A program made the position numbers and the translations under genes. Below, one piece after another: positions 51,523 through 60,477 of a stretch of DNA of 64,000 nucleotides (positions within the stretch are counted from its first letter, which is position 1; every line of letters starts with the position of its first letter). The notes beneath the pieces were generated by a model that did not search any database, was not told where the DNA came from, and saw only the letters and a list, made by a program, of their open reading frames with translations. This DNA is from an uncultured Clostridia bacterium (GTDB lineage: Bacteria > Bacillota > Clostridia > Lachnospirales > CAG-274): the NCBI GenBank assembly GCA_944384235.1, contig CALWSP010000022.1, forward strand, positions 1 through 64,000. Reading direction: 5' to 3'.

Positions 51523-52549
51523 AATATTTTCCTCCATTATTAACTTCAATTTTAAATTTTTTATTTTCTGTTATTTCACCAATTATCCCAAAAGGAAGAG
51601 AAAGAGAATTAAGTTCATTTTTTATTTGAGGAACTTGAGTTTTATCAACTGCAAACAAAAGACCACCTGAAGTTTGAGGGTCAAACAATATTTCTTCCAT
51701 AGGGAAAGGAACATTATTAAAACAAACTTTATCACCCACAAAATTTCTATTTTTTTGCCCACCTGCAGTAATTAAAAATTCTTCAGCACACTTAAATGCT
51801 TCTTTTATATAGGGTATGTTATCAACATATAAAGTTGCAGAAGTTGATGAAAGCATTTCATTTAAATGACCTAAAAGGCCAAAGCCTGTGACATCTGTGC
51901 AAGCACTTACTTTATATTTTCTAAGTATTTCTGAGGCATATTTATTTAGTGTTGTCATTGATTTTATTGCTAAATCAATTGAATTAGTTGATGCTTCATT
52001 AACTTTAGCAGAAGTTGTTATAATTCCTATGCCAAGAGGCTTTGTTAAAATTAAAACATCTCCAACTTTGGGCGTGTTATTTTTTAAAATTTTATTTGGA
52101 TTGATAGTGCCTGTAACACTTAAGCCATATTTTATGCTATCATCAGCTATGGAGTGGCCACCCGCTAAAACACCTCCAGCTTCTATTATTTTACTATTTC
52201 CTCCTGAAAGTATTTCGCCTAAAATATTAAAATCTTCATTTTCAGGAAAACAAACTATATTTAAAGCAGTTTTAACATCTCCACCCATTGCATATATATC
52301 GCTTAAAGCGTTTGTTGCCGCTATTTGGCCAAATATATATGGGTCTTCAACCATTGGCGGAAAAAAATCTAAGGTGTGAACAAGGGCAAGTTCATCTGTT
52401 AGTTTATAAACCGCCGCATCGTCACTTCCTTTAAAGCCAACTATTAGGTTTTTATCGTAAGATTGTGGTATCTTATTTAGCATACTGCTTAAAAGGCCTG
52501 CACCTAACTTTGCAGAACAGCCACCACTACAAAACATTTTTTTATTCAT
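51515..52549 (-). CDS. selD: Selenide, water dikinase (selenophosphate synthetase)
   Basis: 344 aa from ATG 52549 with GGGTGAT upstream; ATG 52561 in frame is possible. The active-site pair is C11 and K14 ('CSGGCSAK'), equivalent to E. coli C17/K20; it is cysteine (TGT), not selenocysteine (TGA). ATP-binding Asp residues lie in '[15 protein letters not shown]' and '[14 protein letters not shown]'. The C-terminal '[11 protein letters not shown]' and '[12 protein letters not shown]'-like blocks are present. It makes selenophosphate from selenide and ATP. Operon selD-yedF-DUF3343, divergent from the molybdenum-cofactor genes. Confidence 0.96.
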   Translation of the reverse strand: MNKKMFCSGGCSAKLGAGLLSSMLNKIPQSYDKNLIVGFKGSDDAAVYKLTDELALVHTLDFFPPMVEDPYIFGQIAATNALSDIYAMGGDVKTALNIVCFPENEDFNILGEILSGGNSKIIEAGGVLAGGHSIADDSIKYGLSVTGTINPNKILKNNTPKVGDVLILTKPLGIGIITTSAKVNEASTNSIDLAIKSMTTLNKYASEILRKYKVSACTDVTGFGLLGHLNEMLSSTSATLYVDNIPYIKEAFKCAEEFLITAGGQKNRNFVGDKVCFNNVPFPMEEILFDPQTSGGLLFAVDKTQVPQIKNELNSLSLPFGIIGEITENKKFKIEVNNGGKYYD

Positions 52550-52564
52550 AATATCACCCATTAA

Positions 52565-52593
52565 ATTATAACACCTATTTATTTTATGAGCAA
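52565..52593 (-). promoter_or_regulatory. Candidate selD promoter (very short leader)
   Basis: Minus strand: TTGCTC (52593-52588), 17 bases, TATAAT (52570-52565) with TGT extension. The start of transcription would fall near 52558, just ahead of GGGTGAT, leaving a leader of about 10 bases before ATG 52549 and excluding ATG 52561. Confidence 0.55.
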
Positions 52594-52604
52594 GTACAAT
52601 TTAA

Positions 52605-52633
52605 TTGATTTTAAGGGAAAAATGATGTATAAT
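52605..52633 (+). promoter_or_regulatory. Promoter of the molybdenum-cofactor operon
   Basis: TTGATT (52605-52610), 17 bases, TATAAT (52628-52633), 15 bases before ATG 52649. The short leader leaves no room for a Moco riboswitch. Confidence 0.65.
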
Positions 52634-52648
52634 GTTATGGGTGATTGA

Positions 52649-53593
52649 ATGATAGATAAATACGGAAGAAGTATTGACTATATAAGAATTTCATTAACTG
52701 ACAGATGTAACCTTAAATGTATCTATTGTAGAGATGAAATTTTAGAAAGTATTGAACTTTTAACAGCAAATGACATTATAAAAATTGTTAATATAATTAG
52801 TGAATTAGGAGTTAAAAAAGTTAAATTAACTGGTGGAGAGCCTCTAATTAGGTCTGATTTTGAAGAAATAGTTAGAGAAATTAGAAAAAATAAGAAAATA
52901 GAAAGTTTAACTATTACTACTAACGGTATATATTTAAAAAAGTATGCAAATGTGATAAAAAAATATATTGACTGTGTAAATATTAGTATTGACACTTTAG
53001 ATTTTGATAAGTATGAAAAAATTACAGGTTTTAACAAACTAAAAGATGTTATAGACGGTATAGAATGTCTATATAAATTAGGTGTGAAAATGAAGATAAA
53101 TTCTGTGCTTATTAAAAACTTAAGCGAAAGCTTTTTTGGACTTTTTAAGTTATGCGAAAAGTTTAATATTGATATTAGGTTTATTGAGTTAATGCCGTTA
53201 GGTGATGGGAAAAAACTTGAATATTTAGAAAGTAAATATGTATTTGAGAAAATAGAAGAAAAATATGGCAAGCTAGTTAAAAGCGAGTATAAAGGCAACG
53301 GACCTTGTATTTATTATGAGTGTGAAAATTTAAATTTTAGAGTTGGTTTTATAAGTGCTATAAGTGATTGTTTTTGTAGCAGTTGTAATAGAATTAGAAT
53401 AACATCAGATGGCTTTTTAAAGTTATGCCTTTATTATAGTGACGGAATTAATATTAAAAGTTTATTGAAATATGATGATAATATTATAAAAAATGAAATT
53501 ATAAAGGCTTTAAACAACAAGCCAGAGTTACATAAATTTGGAGAGTTTTTAGAAAATAGCGAAAGTAAAAATATGTCGCAAATAGGAGGATAA
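52649..53593 (+). CDS. moaA: GTP 3',8-cyclase MoaA
   Basis: 314 aa; ATG 52649 behind a GGGTGA site. N-terminal radical-SAM cluster C20-x3-C24-x2-C27 ('DRCNLKCIYC'), 'LTGGEPLIRSDF', and a C-terminal second [4Fe-4S] site C243-x2-C246-x13-C260. The protein ends in Gly-Gly (MSQIGG), the conserved MoaA tail needed for catalysis. It performs the first step of molybdopterin synthesis, GTP to 3',8-cyclo-GTP; MoaC at 57236 does the next step. First gene of a tightly packed operon. Confidence 0.96.
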   Translation: MIDKYGRSIDYIRISLTDRCNLKCIYCRDEILESIELLTANDIIKIVNIISELGVKKVKLTGGEPLIRSDFEEIVREIRKNKKIESLTITTNGIYLKKYANVIKKYIDCVNISIDTLDFDKYEKITGFNKLKDVIDGIECLYKLGVKMKINSVLIKNLSESFFGLFKLCEKFNIDIRFIELMPLGDGKKLEYLESKYVFEKIEEKYGKLVKSEYKGNGPCIYYECENLNFRVGFISAISDCFCSSCNRIRITSDGFLKLCLYYSDGINIKSLLKYDDNIIKNEIIKALNNKPELHKFGEFLENSESKNMSQIGG

Positions 53594-53594
53594 A

Positions 53595-54041
53595 ATGGGC
53601 AGAATAATAGCGGTTTGTATAAGCGAGAAAAGAGGCACACAAAAAATTAATGTAAAAAGTGCAAGGCTTATAGAAAATTTTGGCATAGAAGGCGATGCTC
53701 ACGCTGGAAACTGGCACAGACAAGTTAGTTTGTTAAGTTATGAAGTTATAAGTGAATTTAATAAAAAAGGTGCAAATGTAGTTGATGGTGCTTTTGGTGA
53801 AAATATTGTTGTATCTGGAATAGAACTAACAAAATTAAAAATTGGCGAAAGGCTAGTTTGTAACGATGTTATTCTTGAGGTATCTCAAATAGGTAAAAAA
53901 TGTCATAACCATTGTGAAATTTATTATAAAATGGGAGAGTGCATTATGCCTATTAACGGAGTTTTTGCAAAAGTTATTAAAGGTGGAAATATATCAACAG
54001 GAGATGAAATAAATGTATCAAGCAGCAGTATTAACTCTTAG
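53595..54041 (+). CDS. MOSC domain protein
   Basis: 148 aa; ATG 53595, one base after the moaA stop, behind AGGAGG. The MOSC core is clear: 'GIEGDAHAGNWHRQVSLLS', 'GAFGENIVVSGIEL', 'KIGERLVCNDVILEVSQIGKKCHNHCEIY'. The conserved Cys in 'GKKCH' is the proposed sulfur carrier. MOSC proteins bind molybdenum cofactors or deliver sulfur to them; stand-alone forms sit near moa/mog genes. Its last 29 bases overlap mogA. Confidence 0.9.
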   Translation: MGRIIAVCISEKRGTQKINVKSARLIENFGIEGDAHAGNWHRQVSLLSYEVISEFNKKGANVVDGAFGENIVVSGIELTKLKIGERLVCNDVILEVSQIGKKCHNHCEIYYKMGECIMPINGVFAKVIKGGNISTGDEINVSSSSINS

Positions 54042-54498
54042 TGACAAAGGAAGCAGAGGAGCAAGAGAAGATTTATCTGGAAAAAAGATTTGTGATGTTT
54101 TATTAGAAAAAGGATACAATGTTGTAGAATATACAGTTATTCCAGACGAGTTTGAGCTTATAAAAGAAAAACTTATTGAGTTTTCTGATAAAAATATAAA
54201 TTTAATTATTACAACTGGTGGAACTGGATTTTCTAAAAGAGATGTGACACCAGAGGCAACAACAGAGGTTTGTGAAAAAATGGTGCCTGGAATTAGCGAA
54301 GCAATAAGAGCATATTCTATGACAATTACAAACCGTGCAATGTTAAGCAGAGGTGTTAGTGGAATAAGAAAAAACAGCTTAATTGTTAATTTGCCTGGAA
54401 GTTTAAAGGCTGTGACTGAAAGCCTTGATGTTTTTATAGATTGTGTTGGACACGGCATAGGAGTTTTAGTTGGAGAGGAAAATGAGTGTGCTAGATAG
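54013..54498 (+). CDS. mogA: MogA/MoaB-family molybdopterin adenylyltransferase
   Basis: 161 aa; ATG 54013, within the end of the MOSC gene. Conserved: 'AVLTLSDKGSRGAREDLSG', 'IITTGGTGFSKRDVTPEAT', 'PGISEAIRAYSMTITNRAMLSRGVSGI', 'VNLPGSLKAV'. It adenylylates molybdopterin before metal insertion by a MoeA-type protein (56218). Overlaps both neighbours. Confidence 0.93.
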   Translation: MYQAAVLTLSDKGSRGAREDLSGKKICDVLLEKGYNVVEYTVIPDEFELIKEKLIEFSDKNINLIITTGGTGFSKRDVTPEATTEVCEKMVPGISEAIRAYSMTITNRAMLSRGVSGIRKNSLIVNLPGSLKAVTESLDVFIDCVGHGIGVLVGEENECAR

Positions 54499-55444
54499 AA
54501 GTTATAATTTTTTTGAAATTCAAGATTTGTTTTTGAAAAATGGAAGTGTTATAGTTGCAACAGATTTGGGAAATGGAAAAAAATATGTTTTAGATGAAAA
54601 AATTTTAAATGAAGTTAAAATACCTTCTATTTTAAATTATAACAACAGAGAGTATTTTATTGAAAATTTATCTGAAAAGGTAAAAATTGTTGTTGCTGGG
54701 GCTGGTCACGTTTCTTATGTTTTTGCTCAAATTGCAAACACTATTGGTTTTGATGTAGTTATAGTTGATGACAGAAAAGAGTTTGCAAACAAGGAAAGGT
54801 TTGAAAAAGCAACTGTTCTTTGTGATGATTTTGAAAAAGCTTTAAGCAAAGACTTTGGTAGCAATGTTTATTATGTAATAATGACAAGAGGACATAAAGA
54901 CGATTATAGAGCTTTAAAGACTGTTATTAGAAAAAAATCTAAATATATTGGGCTTATGGGTAGCAGAAGAAAAGTTGCTTTAGCAAAAAACAATTTATTA
55001 GAAGATGGGTTTAATGAAAATGAGATTAAAAAAGTGCATATGCCTATTGGAATAGACATTGGTGCAATTACTCCAGCTGAAATTGCTATCAGTATAATTG
55101 CTGAGATTATAAGCGTTGAAAACAAAAACGTTAAAGACAAGGGCGATGGTGAAATTTTAAAACACATAAAAGAAAATTCTGCTATGGTTACTATAATAGA
55201 TAAATCAGGTTCTGCTCCAAGAGGAACAGGAAGCAAAATGCTTGTTTTTGAAGATGGAAGTATTGTTGGCACAATTGGAGGAGGAGCTTTAGAAGGCAGA
55301 GCTATTGAAATTGGAAAAGAGATAGCTAAAAAAGGTGGAATTTTTATTAAAGATTATTCATTAAGCAACAACGAGGCTTCTGAGCTTGGTATGGTGTGTG
55401 GCGGAAATGTTAAAATAATGATTGAGGGGATAAAGTATGAATGA
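54482..55444 (+). CDS. XdhC-family molybdenum hydroxylase maturation protein (Rossmann domain first)
   Basis: 320 aa from ATG 54482 behind GGAGAGG. Residues about 60-200 form the XdhC Rossmann domain ('KIVVAGAGHVSYVFAQIANTIGFDVVIVDD', 'MTRGHKDDYRAL', 'GLMGSRRKVALAK', 'PIGIDIGAITPAEIAISI'). Residues about 220-320 form the XdhC/CoxI domain ('DKSGSAPRGTGSKMLV', 'GTIGGGALEGRAIE', 'MVCGGNVKIMIE'). The order is the reverse of classic XdhC, where CoxI comes first. XdhC proteins bind and sulfurate Moco for xanthine dehydrogenase-type enzymes. Overlaps mogA by 17 and yqeB by 8 bases. Confidence 0.9.
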   Translation: MSVLDRSYNFFEIQDLFLKNGSVIVATDLGNGKKYVLDEKILNEVKIPSILNYNNREYFIENLSEKVKIVVAGAGHVSYVFAQIANTIGFDVVIVDDRKEFANKERFEKATVLCDDFEKALSKDFGSNVYYVIMTRGHKDDYRALKTVIRKKSKYIGLMGSRRKVALAKNNLLEDGFNENEIKKVHMPIGIDIGAITPAEIAISIIAEIISVENKNVKDKGDGEILKHIKENSAMVTIIDKSGSAPRGTGSKMLVFEDGSIVGTIGGGALEGRAIEIGKEIAKKGGIFIKDYSLSNNEASELGMVCGGNVKIMIEGIKYE

Positions 55445-56237
55445 TGTAATTTTAGTTCGAGGTGGAGGAGATATTGCAACAGGGACTATACATAGGCTAG
55501 TTAGTTGTGGTTACAAAGTTTTAATTACTGAAATTCAAAAGCCTTCAGCTATAAGAAGAAAAGTGGCTTTTTGCGAGGCTGTTTTTGACAAAGAAGTGTA
55601 TGTAGATGGAATTGGTTGCAAGCTTGTTAAAAACATTTGTGAGGCAGAAGAAGTTTTTAAAGAAGGAAAAGCTGGGTTAATTATAGATGAAAATTTAGAT
55701 GTTTTAAAGGAATTAAAGCCTAAAATATTAATTGATTGTGTTCTTGCAAAGAAAAATTTAGGTACAAAAAAAGATATGGCAGGTTTGACAATTGCACTTG
55801 GACCTGGTTTTTGTGCTGGCGAAGATGTTGACTTTGTTATTGAAACTAAAAGAGGGCATAAGCTTGGGCAAATTATAGAAAGTGGTTTTGCAAGCGAAAA
55901 CACGGGTGTTCCTGGAGTTATAGCTGGATATGGAAAGGAAAGAGTTATACACTCTCCAGTTAGTGGAACAATTGAAAACGTGAAAGAAATTAGTGACATA
56001 GTTAAACAAGGTGATATAATAGCTTATGTAGACAGAACACCTATAATGGCTAGTATAGATGGAGTTTTAAGAGGAATTATTAGAAATGGTTATTATTGTA
56101 AAAAAGGGCTTAAAATAGCAGATATAGACCCTAGATTAGAGGAAAAGGAAAATTGTTTTAGTATTTCTGACAAGGCAAGATGTATTGCAGGCAGTGTATT
56201 AGAATTGGTGGTTAGATATGGAAAAAATAAGTGTTGA
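55437..56237 (+). CDS. yqeB: Selenium-dependent molybdenum hydroxylase accessory protein YqeB
   Basis: 266 aa; ATG 55437 behind GAGGGG inside the xdhC end. 'VRGGGDIATGTIHRLVSCGYKVLITEI' is a Rossmann-type opening characteristic of YqeB (EF2563-type), followed by 'PSAIRRKVAFCEAVF', 'GLTIALGPGFCAGEDVDFVIETKRGH' and a C-terminal biotinyl/lipoyl-like beta domain ('SPVSGTIENVKEISDIVKQGDIIAYV'). YqeB occurs together with SelD and molybdenum hydroxylases and is thought to build or insert the labile selenium cofactor. Biochemical function is unproven. Confidence 0.92.
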   Translation: MNDVILVRGGGDIATGTIHRLVSCGYKVLITEIQKPSAIRRKVAFCEAVFDKEVYVDGIGCKLVKNICEAEEVFKEGKAGLIIDENLDVLKELKPKILIDCVLAKKNLGTKKDMAGLTIALGPGFCAGEDVDFVIETKRGHKLGQIIESGFASENTGVPGVIAGYGKERVIHSPVSGTIENVKEISDIVKQGDIIAYVDRTPIMASIDGVLRGIIRNGYYCKKGLKIADIDPRLEEKENCFSISDKARCIAGSVLELVVRYGKNKC

Positions 56238-57234
56238 TAATGCTGTGGGTATGATTTTATGCCACGATATGACGCAAATTTTAGATGGTGTTAAAACTAC
56301 GCCTTTTAGAAAAGGACATATTATTCAAAAAGAAGATATTGAACATTTAAAAAATATGGGGAAATTTCATATTTATGTATGGGACAGCAAAAAAGGATAC
56401 ATTCACGAAAACGATGGTGCAACAATTATGCTTAAATCTAGTGTTGGAAAAAATATTTTAAACACAGATGTTAAAGAGGGCAAAATTGACTTAATTGCAG
56501 AATGTGACGGAATTGTAAGAATAAAAAAAGAGGCTTTATTTGAGCTAAATATGTTAGATAACATTTGTTATAGCACAATTCACGGGAATAGAATTGTGAG
56601 AAAGGGTGACAAAATAGCAGGAATGAGAGTAATTCCTCTTGTTATTGACGAAAAGACAATGGATAATTTTGAAAAAATCGCAAATCAAAACTATCCAATT
56701 ATTGAGGTAGAGCCTTTTAAAAAAAGTAAAATGGGAATTGTTATAACTGGCAACGAAATTAAAACTGGAAGAATTAAAGACGGGTTTGAGCCTGTTTTAA
56801 GAAAAAAAGCTAATATGTATAACTCAGAAGTAGTAGATGTTATATTTAGTGGAGATGATACAACAGATATTGTAAATGCTATTAAGTGTATGATTGAAAA
56901 AGGTGCTAATCTTGTTGCTGTTACAGGAGGTATGTCTGTTGACCCTGACGACACAACTCCTGACGCTATAAAGGAGTTAAAAGGGGAGGTTATTACCTAC
57001 GGAACACCTGTTTTGCCTGGGGCTATGTTTATGCTCTCTTATGTAAATGATGTAGCAATAGTAGGTTTACCAAGTTGTGTTATGTACAAAAACGCTTCTA
57101 TTTTTGATTTAGTTGTTCCTAGATTACTTTGTGGTGAAAAAATGAAAAAGGAGGACATTGCTAAAATGGGGTATGGTGGGTATTGTTTAAACTGTGAAGT
57201 ATGCACTTTCCCAGAATGTAGCTTTGGCGTTTAA
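56218..57234 (+). CDS. MoeA-like molybdopterin-binding protein with Cys-rich tail
   Basis: 338 aa; ATG 56218, overlapping yqeB by 20 bases. The MoCF-biosynthesis domain is complete: '[17 protein letters not shown]', '[12 protein letters not shown]', '[19 protein letters not shown]', '[11 protein letters not shown]', 'GLPSCVMY'. The N-terminal part ('[12 protein letters not shown]', '[16 protein letters not shown]') is MoeA-like but shortened. The last 15 residues hold four Cys ('[16 protein letters not shown]'), possibly a metal or sulfur site; such tails occur in clostridial relatives. Likely inserts molybdate into adenylylated molybdopterin, acting after MogA. Confidence 0.88.
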   Translation: MEKISVDNAVGMILCHDMTQILDGVKTTPFRKGHIIQKEDIEHLKNMGKFHIYVWDSKKGYIHENDGATIMLKSSVGKNILNTDVKEGKIDLIAECDGIVRIKKEALFELNMLDNICYSTIHGNRIVRKGDKIAGMRVIPLVIDEKTMDNFEKIANQNYPIIEVEPFKKSKMGIVITGNEIKTGRIKDGFEPVLRKKANMYNSEVVDVIFSGDDTTDIVNAIKCMIEKGANLVAVTGGMSVDPDDTTPDAIKELKGEVITYGTPVLPGAMFMLSYVNDVAIVGLPSCVMYKNASIFDLVVPRLLCGEKMKKEDIAKMGYGGYCLNCEVCTFPECSFGV

Positions 57235-57235
57235 T

Positions 57236-57712
57236 ATGAATTTAAATCATTTTGATGAAAAAGGTAATGCTGTTATGGTAGATGTATCTAACAAAGATAT
57301 TACATCAAGAATTGCAACTGCAAGTGGCATTATAAAAATGAATAATGAGGCTATTGAGTTAGTTAAAAAAGGAACTTCAAAAAAAGGTGATGTTTTAAAT
57401 GTGGCAAGAGTTGCTGGAATTATGGCATCTAAAAAAACCTTTGAAATTATACCTATGTGCCATATTTTATTATTAACTAAATGTAGCATTGATTTTGAGA
57501 TTAATGAAAATTTTGTTAAAGCTATTTGCACAGTTAAAACAAACGGGCAAACTGGAGTTGAAATGGAGGCTTTAACTGGCGTTAATGTATCTTTATTGAC
57601 AATATATGATATGTTAAAGGCAGTTGACAGAACTATGGAAATAACAAATGTTAAATTAGAATATAAAAATGGCGGAAAAAGCGGGGAATTTTGCCGTAAT
57701 GATATATTATAA
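57236..57712 (+). CDS. moaC: Cyclic pyranopterin monophosphate synthase MoaC
   Basis: 158 aa from ATG 57236, directly after the preceding stop; start chosen because [18 protein letters not shown] matches the family N-terminus, although the ribosome site is poor and coupling is likely. Conserved '[24 protein letters not shown]' and '[29 protein letters not shown]'. It converts 3',8-cyclo-GTP from MoaA into cPMP. moaD, moaE and moeB, needed for the next step, are not in the window. Confidence 0.95.
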   Translation: MNLNHFDEKGNAVMVDVSNKDITSRIATASGIIKMNNEAIELVKKGTSKKGDVLNVARVAGIMASKKTFEIIPMCHILLLTKCSIDFEINENFVKAICTVKTNGQTGVEMEALTGVNVSLLTIYDMLKAVDRTMEITNVKLEYKNGGKSGEFCRNDIL

Positions 57713-58349
57713 TGGATTTAAAGAAAGTTTAGTTGATGTTTTAGAAATAAAAAAAGGTATAACCTCCTTTGTTGGAGCTGGGGGTAAAACAACTATTATA
57801 AATAAAATAGCTAAGGAAATTAAAGAAAGTGTAGCAATAACTACAACTACAAAAATCTATATACCTAAAGAATATTATGAAAAGGTGGAAGATGCTAAAA
57901 ATTGCAAAAAGAGAATAGTTTATATTGGAAAAAAATTTAATAACGAAAAGCTTAAAATGTCTATTGAAGCAAAGGATATTTTAAAAGAGTTTGATTATGT
58001 TTTAGTAGAGGCTGACGGCTCAAAAAGGTTACCAATTAAAATGCCAAATAAAAACGAGCCTATCATACCAAAGGGCAATAACAAGACAATTTTAATAGCT
58101 GGCATAGATGCTCTGAACAAAAATATAGCCCAAGTTTGTCACAGAAGCGAGATTGTTTCAAATTTTTTAAATAAAAAAATAAGTGATGTTTTAGAATTAG
58201 ATGACTTTGTTAAAATTATCAATTTTGGATATGATAATATTGATAAGGTTATTATTAACAAAATAGAAAACAAAAATGATTTTGAAAACGGAAAAAAAAT
58301 AGCTAAAAAAAGTTTTAGGCAAGTAATTTTAACTGGAGGGTTTATATGA
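57699..58349 (+). CDS. yqeC: Selenium-dependent hydroxylase accessory protein YqeC
   Basis: 216 aa from ATG 57699 (CGGGGAA site upstream; a further in-frame ATG at 57669 lies deeper in moaC). P-loop-like GAGGKTT at 26-32, '[13 protein letters not shown]', '[24 protein letters not shown]' and 'GIDALNK' identify YqeC, a predicted nucleotide-binding protein found with YqeB and SelD in organisms with selenium-dependent molybdenum hydroxylases. Reaction unknown. Overlaps moaC by 14 bases and the next gene by 4. Confidence 0.9.
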   Translation: MIYYNGFKESLVDVLEIKKGITSFVGAGGKTTIINKIAKEIKESVAITTTTKIYIPKEYYEKVEDAKNCKKRIVYIGKKFNNEKLKMSIEAKDILKEFDYVLVEADGSKRLPIKMPNKNEPIIPKGNNKTILIAGIDALNKNIAQVCHRSEIVSNFLNKKISDVLELDDFVKIINFGYDNIDKVIINKIENKNDFENGKKIAKKSFRQVILTGGFI

Positions 58350-58927
58350 AAATTGGTGCAGTTGCACTTTGTGCAGGAAATAGTGAAAGAATTGGCAAAG
58401 AAAACAAGTTGTTATTGGATTTTAATGGAAAAGAACTATTTAAACACACGGTAGATTTAATTAGAGAGTGTAATTTTGACAAAATGGTTATAGTTACTGC
58501 CTATGATGAAGTTATTAAATATTGCGAAAGTGACTTTATAGTTTGCGAAAATTACGAAGGTTTTAAAGGGCAAAGTTTGTCTGTTAAAATAGGAACTAAA
58601 GAATGTGAAAATATGGACGCAATTATGTATTTTATGTGTGACCAGCCTTTACTTAACAAAGAAACAGTTTTTAAAATTAAAGAAGAATTTATTATTAAAA
58701 ACAAAATCATTGTTCCTATATACAAGGAAAAAACTTATTCTCCGTGTATTTATCCAAAGAGATTTTTTGAAAAGATGTATAAATTAAAAGGGGACAAAGG
58801 CGGAAAAGTTGTTGCAAAAAATTACCAAAGTGAAGTTGAATTTTTAAATTTTGAAACAGATAGTGTATTTTTAGATATAGATTATATGGAAGATTTAAAA
58901 AAAATTAAAGAAATTTGCAATAAATAG
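58346..58927 (+). CDS. MobA/MocA-like molybdenum cofactor nucleotidyltransferase
   Basis: 193 aa; the ATG at 58346 overlaps the yqeC stop (ATGA) behind TGGAGGG. The nucleotidyltransferase opening 'GAVALCAGNSERIGKENKLLLDFNGKEL' and the metal-site 'MYFMCDQPLLNKETV' match the MocA/MobA-like group that adds CMP or GMP to molybdopterin. Hydroxylases such as xanthine dehydrogenase in many bacteria use the cytosine dinucleotide form, so MocA activity is the better guess. Last gene of the overlapping maturation block. Confidence 0.88.
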   Translation: MKIGAVALCAGNSERIGKENKLLLDFNGKELFKHTVDLIRECNFDKMVIVTAYDEVIKYCESDFIVCENYEGFKGQSLSVKIGTKECENMDAIMYFMCDQPLLNKETVFKIKEEFIIKNKIIVPIYKEKTYSPCIYPKRFFEKMYKLKGDKGGKVVAKNYQSEVEFLNFETDSVFLDIDYMEDLKKIKEICNK

Positions 58928-58995
58928 TTGATAATTGTAAATAAATATGATAACTTAATAGGGTAGGATTTTTGAGCTTAAAGGAGGAAAAATTA

Positions 58996-60414
58996 ATGGC
59001 AGAAACAAAAAATGTCAATCAAAAGCCAAAAAAAAATTATTCTAGCCCTAATGAGTTTTACGGTAGAATACCAATTCTTGAGGCAATAGTGCTAGGTTTA
59101 CAGCACGTTATGGCAATGTTTATAGGTAATTTAACACCGCTAATTATTATATTTGGTGTTTGTGGAATTACTGAAGCAGGTTTAAGAGTTTCTATTTTAC
59201 AAAATGCAATGGTAATTGCGGGTATAGTTACTTTAGTCCAATTATATTCTATTGGTCCAGTTGGTGGAAAAGTTCCTATTGTTATGGGTACTAGCTCAGG
59301 ATTTATAGGCATTTTCAAAAGTATTGCCGACATTATGGGTGGTGGTATATTAGCTTATGGAGCTATTTTAGGTGCTTCACTTATCGGTGGTATTTTTGAA
59401 GGTTTCTTTGGTTTTTGTTTAAAACCATTAAGAAGATTTTTACCACCAGTCGTTACTGGAGCTGTTGTTATGTCAATAGGTCTTTCACTTATTAGTGTTG
59501 GCATTGGCTATTTTGGAGGCGGTACATCTAGCTATGATTACGGTTCTATTGAGAACTGGTTTTTAGGTATTTTAGTTATTATTTGTATTGTTCTTTTAAA
59601 ACATTTTTGCAAAGGTATATTAAGTGTTTCTTCAATTCTTATTGCTATTGTTATTGGATATATAGTAGCAGGAATTATGGGAGTTATTTTGCCAACAACT
59701 GGAACTGCTATTGTTGATGGACAAACTGTTGAATACACTAAAAGTTGGGTTATAAACTGGCAATCTGTTTTAGAAGCTGATTGGTTTGCTATTCCTAAAT
59801 TTATGCCTGTTAAAATGGTCTTTTCTTGGAAGGCTATTATTCCAACTCTTATTATGTTTGTTGTTACAGCAGTTGAAACTATTGGCGATATTTCTGGTTG
59901 TATGGAAGGTGGTTTAGACAGAGAAGCTACTGATGAGGAGTTAGCTGGAGGTGTGAGCTGTGATGGTTTTGGTTCATCTTTAGCTACAATATTTGGTGTT
60001 TTACCAAACACTTCTTTTAGTCAAAACATTGGTCTTGTTACTATGACAAAGGTTGTTAATAGATATGCTTTTACTATGGGTGCTTTATTCCTTGTTTTAG
60101 CTGGACTTTGTCCTAAGATTGCAGCCCTTGTAAACATTATGCCTCAATCAGTTTTAGGTGGTGCAGCAGTAATGATGTTTGCTTCTATTGTTGTTAGTGG
60201 AATGACTTTAGTTAGCAAAAATGGTCTTAACACAAGAACTACTACAATTTTTTCTCTTGCTCTTGGCTTAGGTTATGGTGTTGGTAGTACATCAGCTGTT
60301 TTAAATCAGCTACCTGAATTTGTTTCTACTATTTTCGGTGGTTCTGGTATTGTTCCAGCTGCAATCATTGCAATTTTATTAAATATTATTTTACCTGAAG
60401 AAAAAACAGAATAA
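58996..60414 (+). CDS. NCS2-family xanthine/uracil permease
   Basis: 472 aa from ATG 58996, 8 bases after AAAGGAGG; an in-frame TTG at 58972 precedes that site. About 14 membrane helices of the UraA/XanQ fold: 'GLQHVMAMFIGNLTPLI', 'PIVMGTSSGFIG', the substrate-site segment 'VTAVETIGDISG' and 'PNTSFSQNIGLV' (the N-x-S-x-x-x-N-x-G motif of nucleobase transporters). Its place among selenium/molybdenum hydroxylase maturation genes points to xanthine, urate or another purine as substrate, since xanthine dehydrogenase is a typical client. The 68-base gap upstream holds no recognisable purine riboswitch. Confidence 0.93.
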   Translation: MAETKNVNQKPKKNYSSPNEFYGRIPILEAIVLGLQHVMAMFIGNLTPLIIIFGVCGITEAGLRVSILQNAMVIAGIVTLVQLYSIGPVGGKVPIVMGTSSGFIGIFKSIADIMGGGILAYGAILGASLIGGIFEGFFGFCLKPLRRFLPPVVTGAVVMSIGLSLISVGIGYFGGGTSSYDYGSIENWFLGILVIICIVLLKHFCKGILSVSSILIAIVIGYIVAGIMGVILPTTGTAIVDGQTVEYTKSWVINWQSVLEADWFAIPKFMPVKMVFSWKAIIPTLIMFVVTAVETIGDISGCMEGGLDREATDEELAGGVSCDGFGSSLATIFGVLPNTSFSQNIGLVTMTKVVNRYAFTMGALFLVLAGLCPKIAALVNIMPQSVLGGAAVMMFASIVVSGMTLVSKNGLNTRTTTIFSLALGLGYGVGSTSAVLNQLPEFVSTIFGGSGIVPAAIIAILLNIILPEEKTE

Positions 60415-60417
60415 ATA

Positions 60418-60464
60418 TTGAAAATAGTCGTTTGTATTGATATAATATAAACGACTATTTTTTT
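60418..60464 (+). promoter_or_regulatory. modABC promoter inside a long inverted repeat (operator and/or terminator)
   Basis: TTGAAA (60418-60423), 17 bases, TATAAT (60441-60446). AAATAGTCGTTT (60422-60433) and AAACGACTATTT (60449-60460) form a perfect 12-bp inverted repeat around the -10 box, followed by T-rich DNA. As RNA it could terminate the permease transcript. As DNA its inner half-sites CGTTTGTAT / ATATAAACG recall the ModE half-site CGTTATAT, suggesting molybdate-responsive control. Confidence 0.6.
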
Positions 60465-60477
60465 GGAGGATTTTATT

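Noticed and set aside
51515..52549. Selenocysteine in SelD
   Set aside because: The active-site codon for residue 11 is TGT (Cys) and there is no in-frame TGA; no SECIS-like hairpin is needed.
52723..53298. 191-codon open frame on the minus strand opposite moaA
   Set aside because: It is antisense to a well-identified gene, has the low-complexity Ser/Phe/Ile composition of an AT-rich shadow and no ribosome site.
58928..58995. Purine riboswitch ahead of the nucleobase permease
   Set aside because: The 68-base gap does not contain the three-way junction with conserved loops and has no terminator hairpin.
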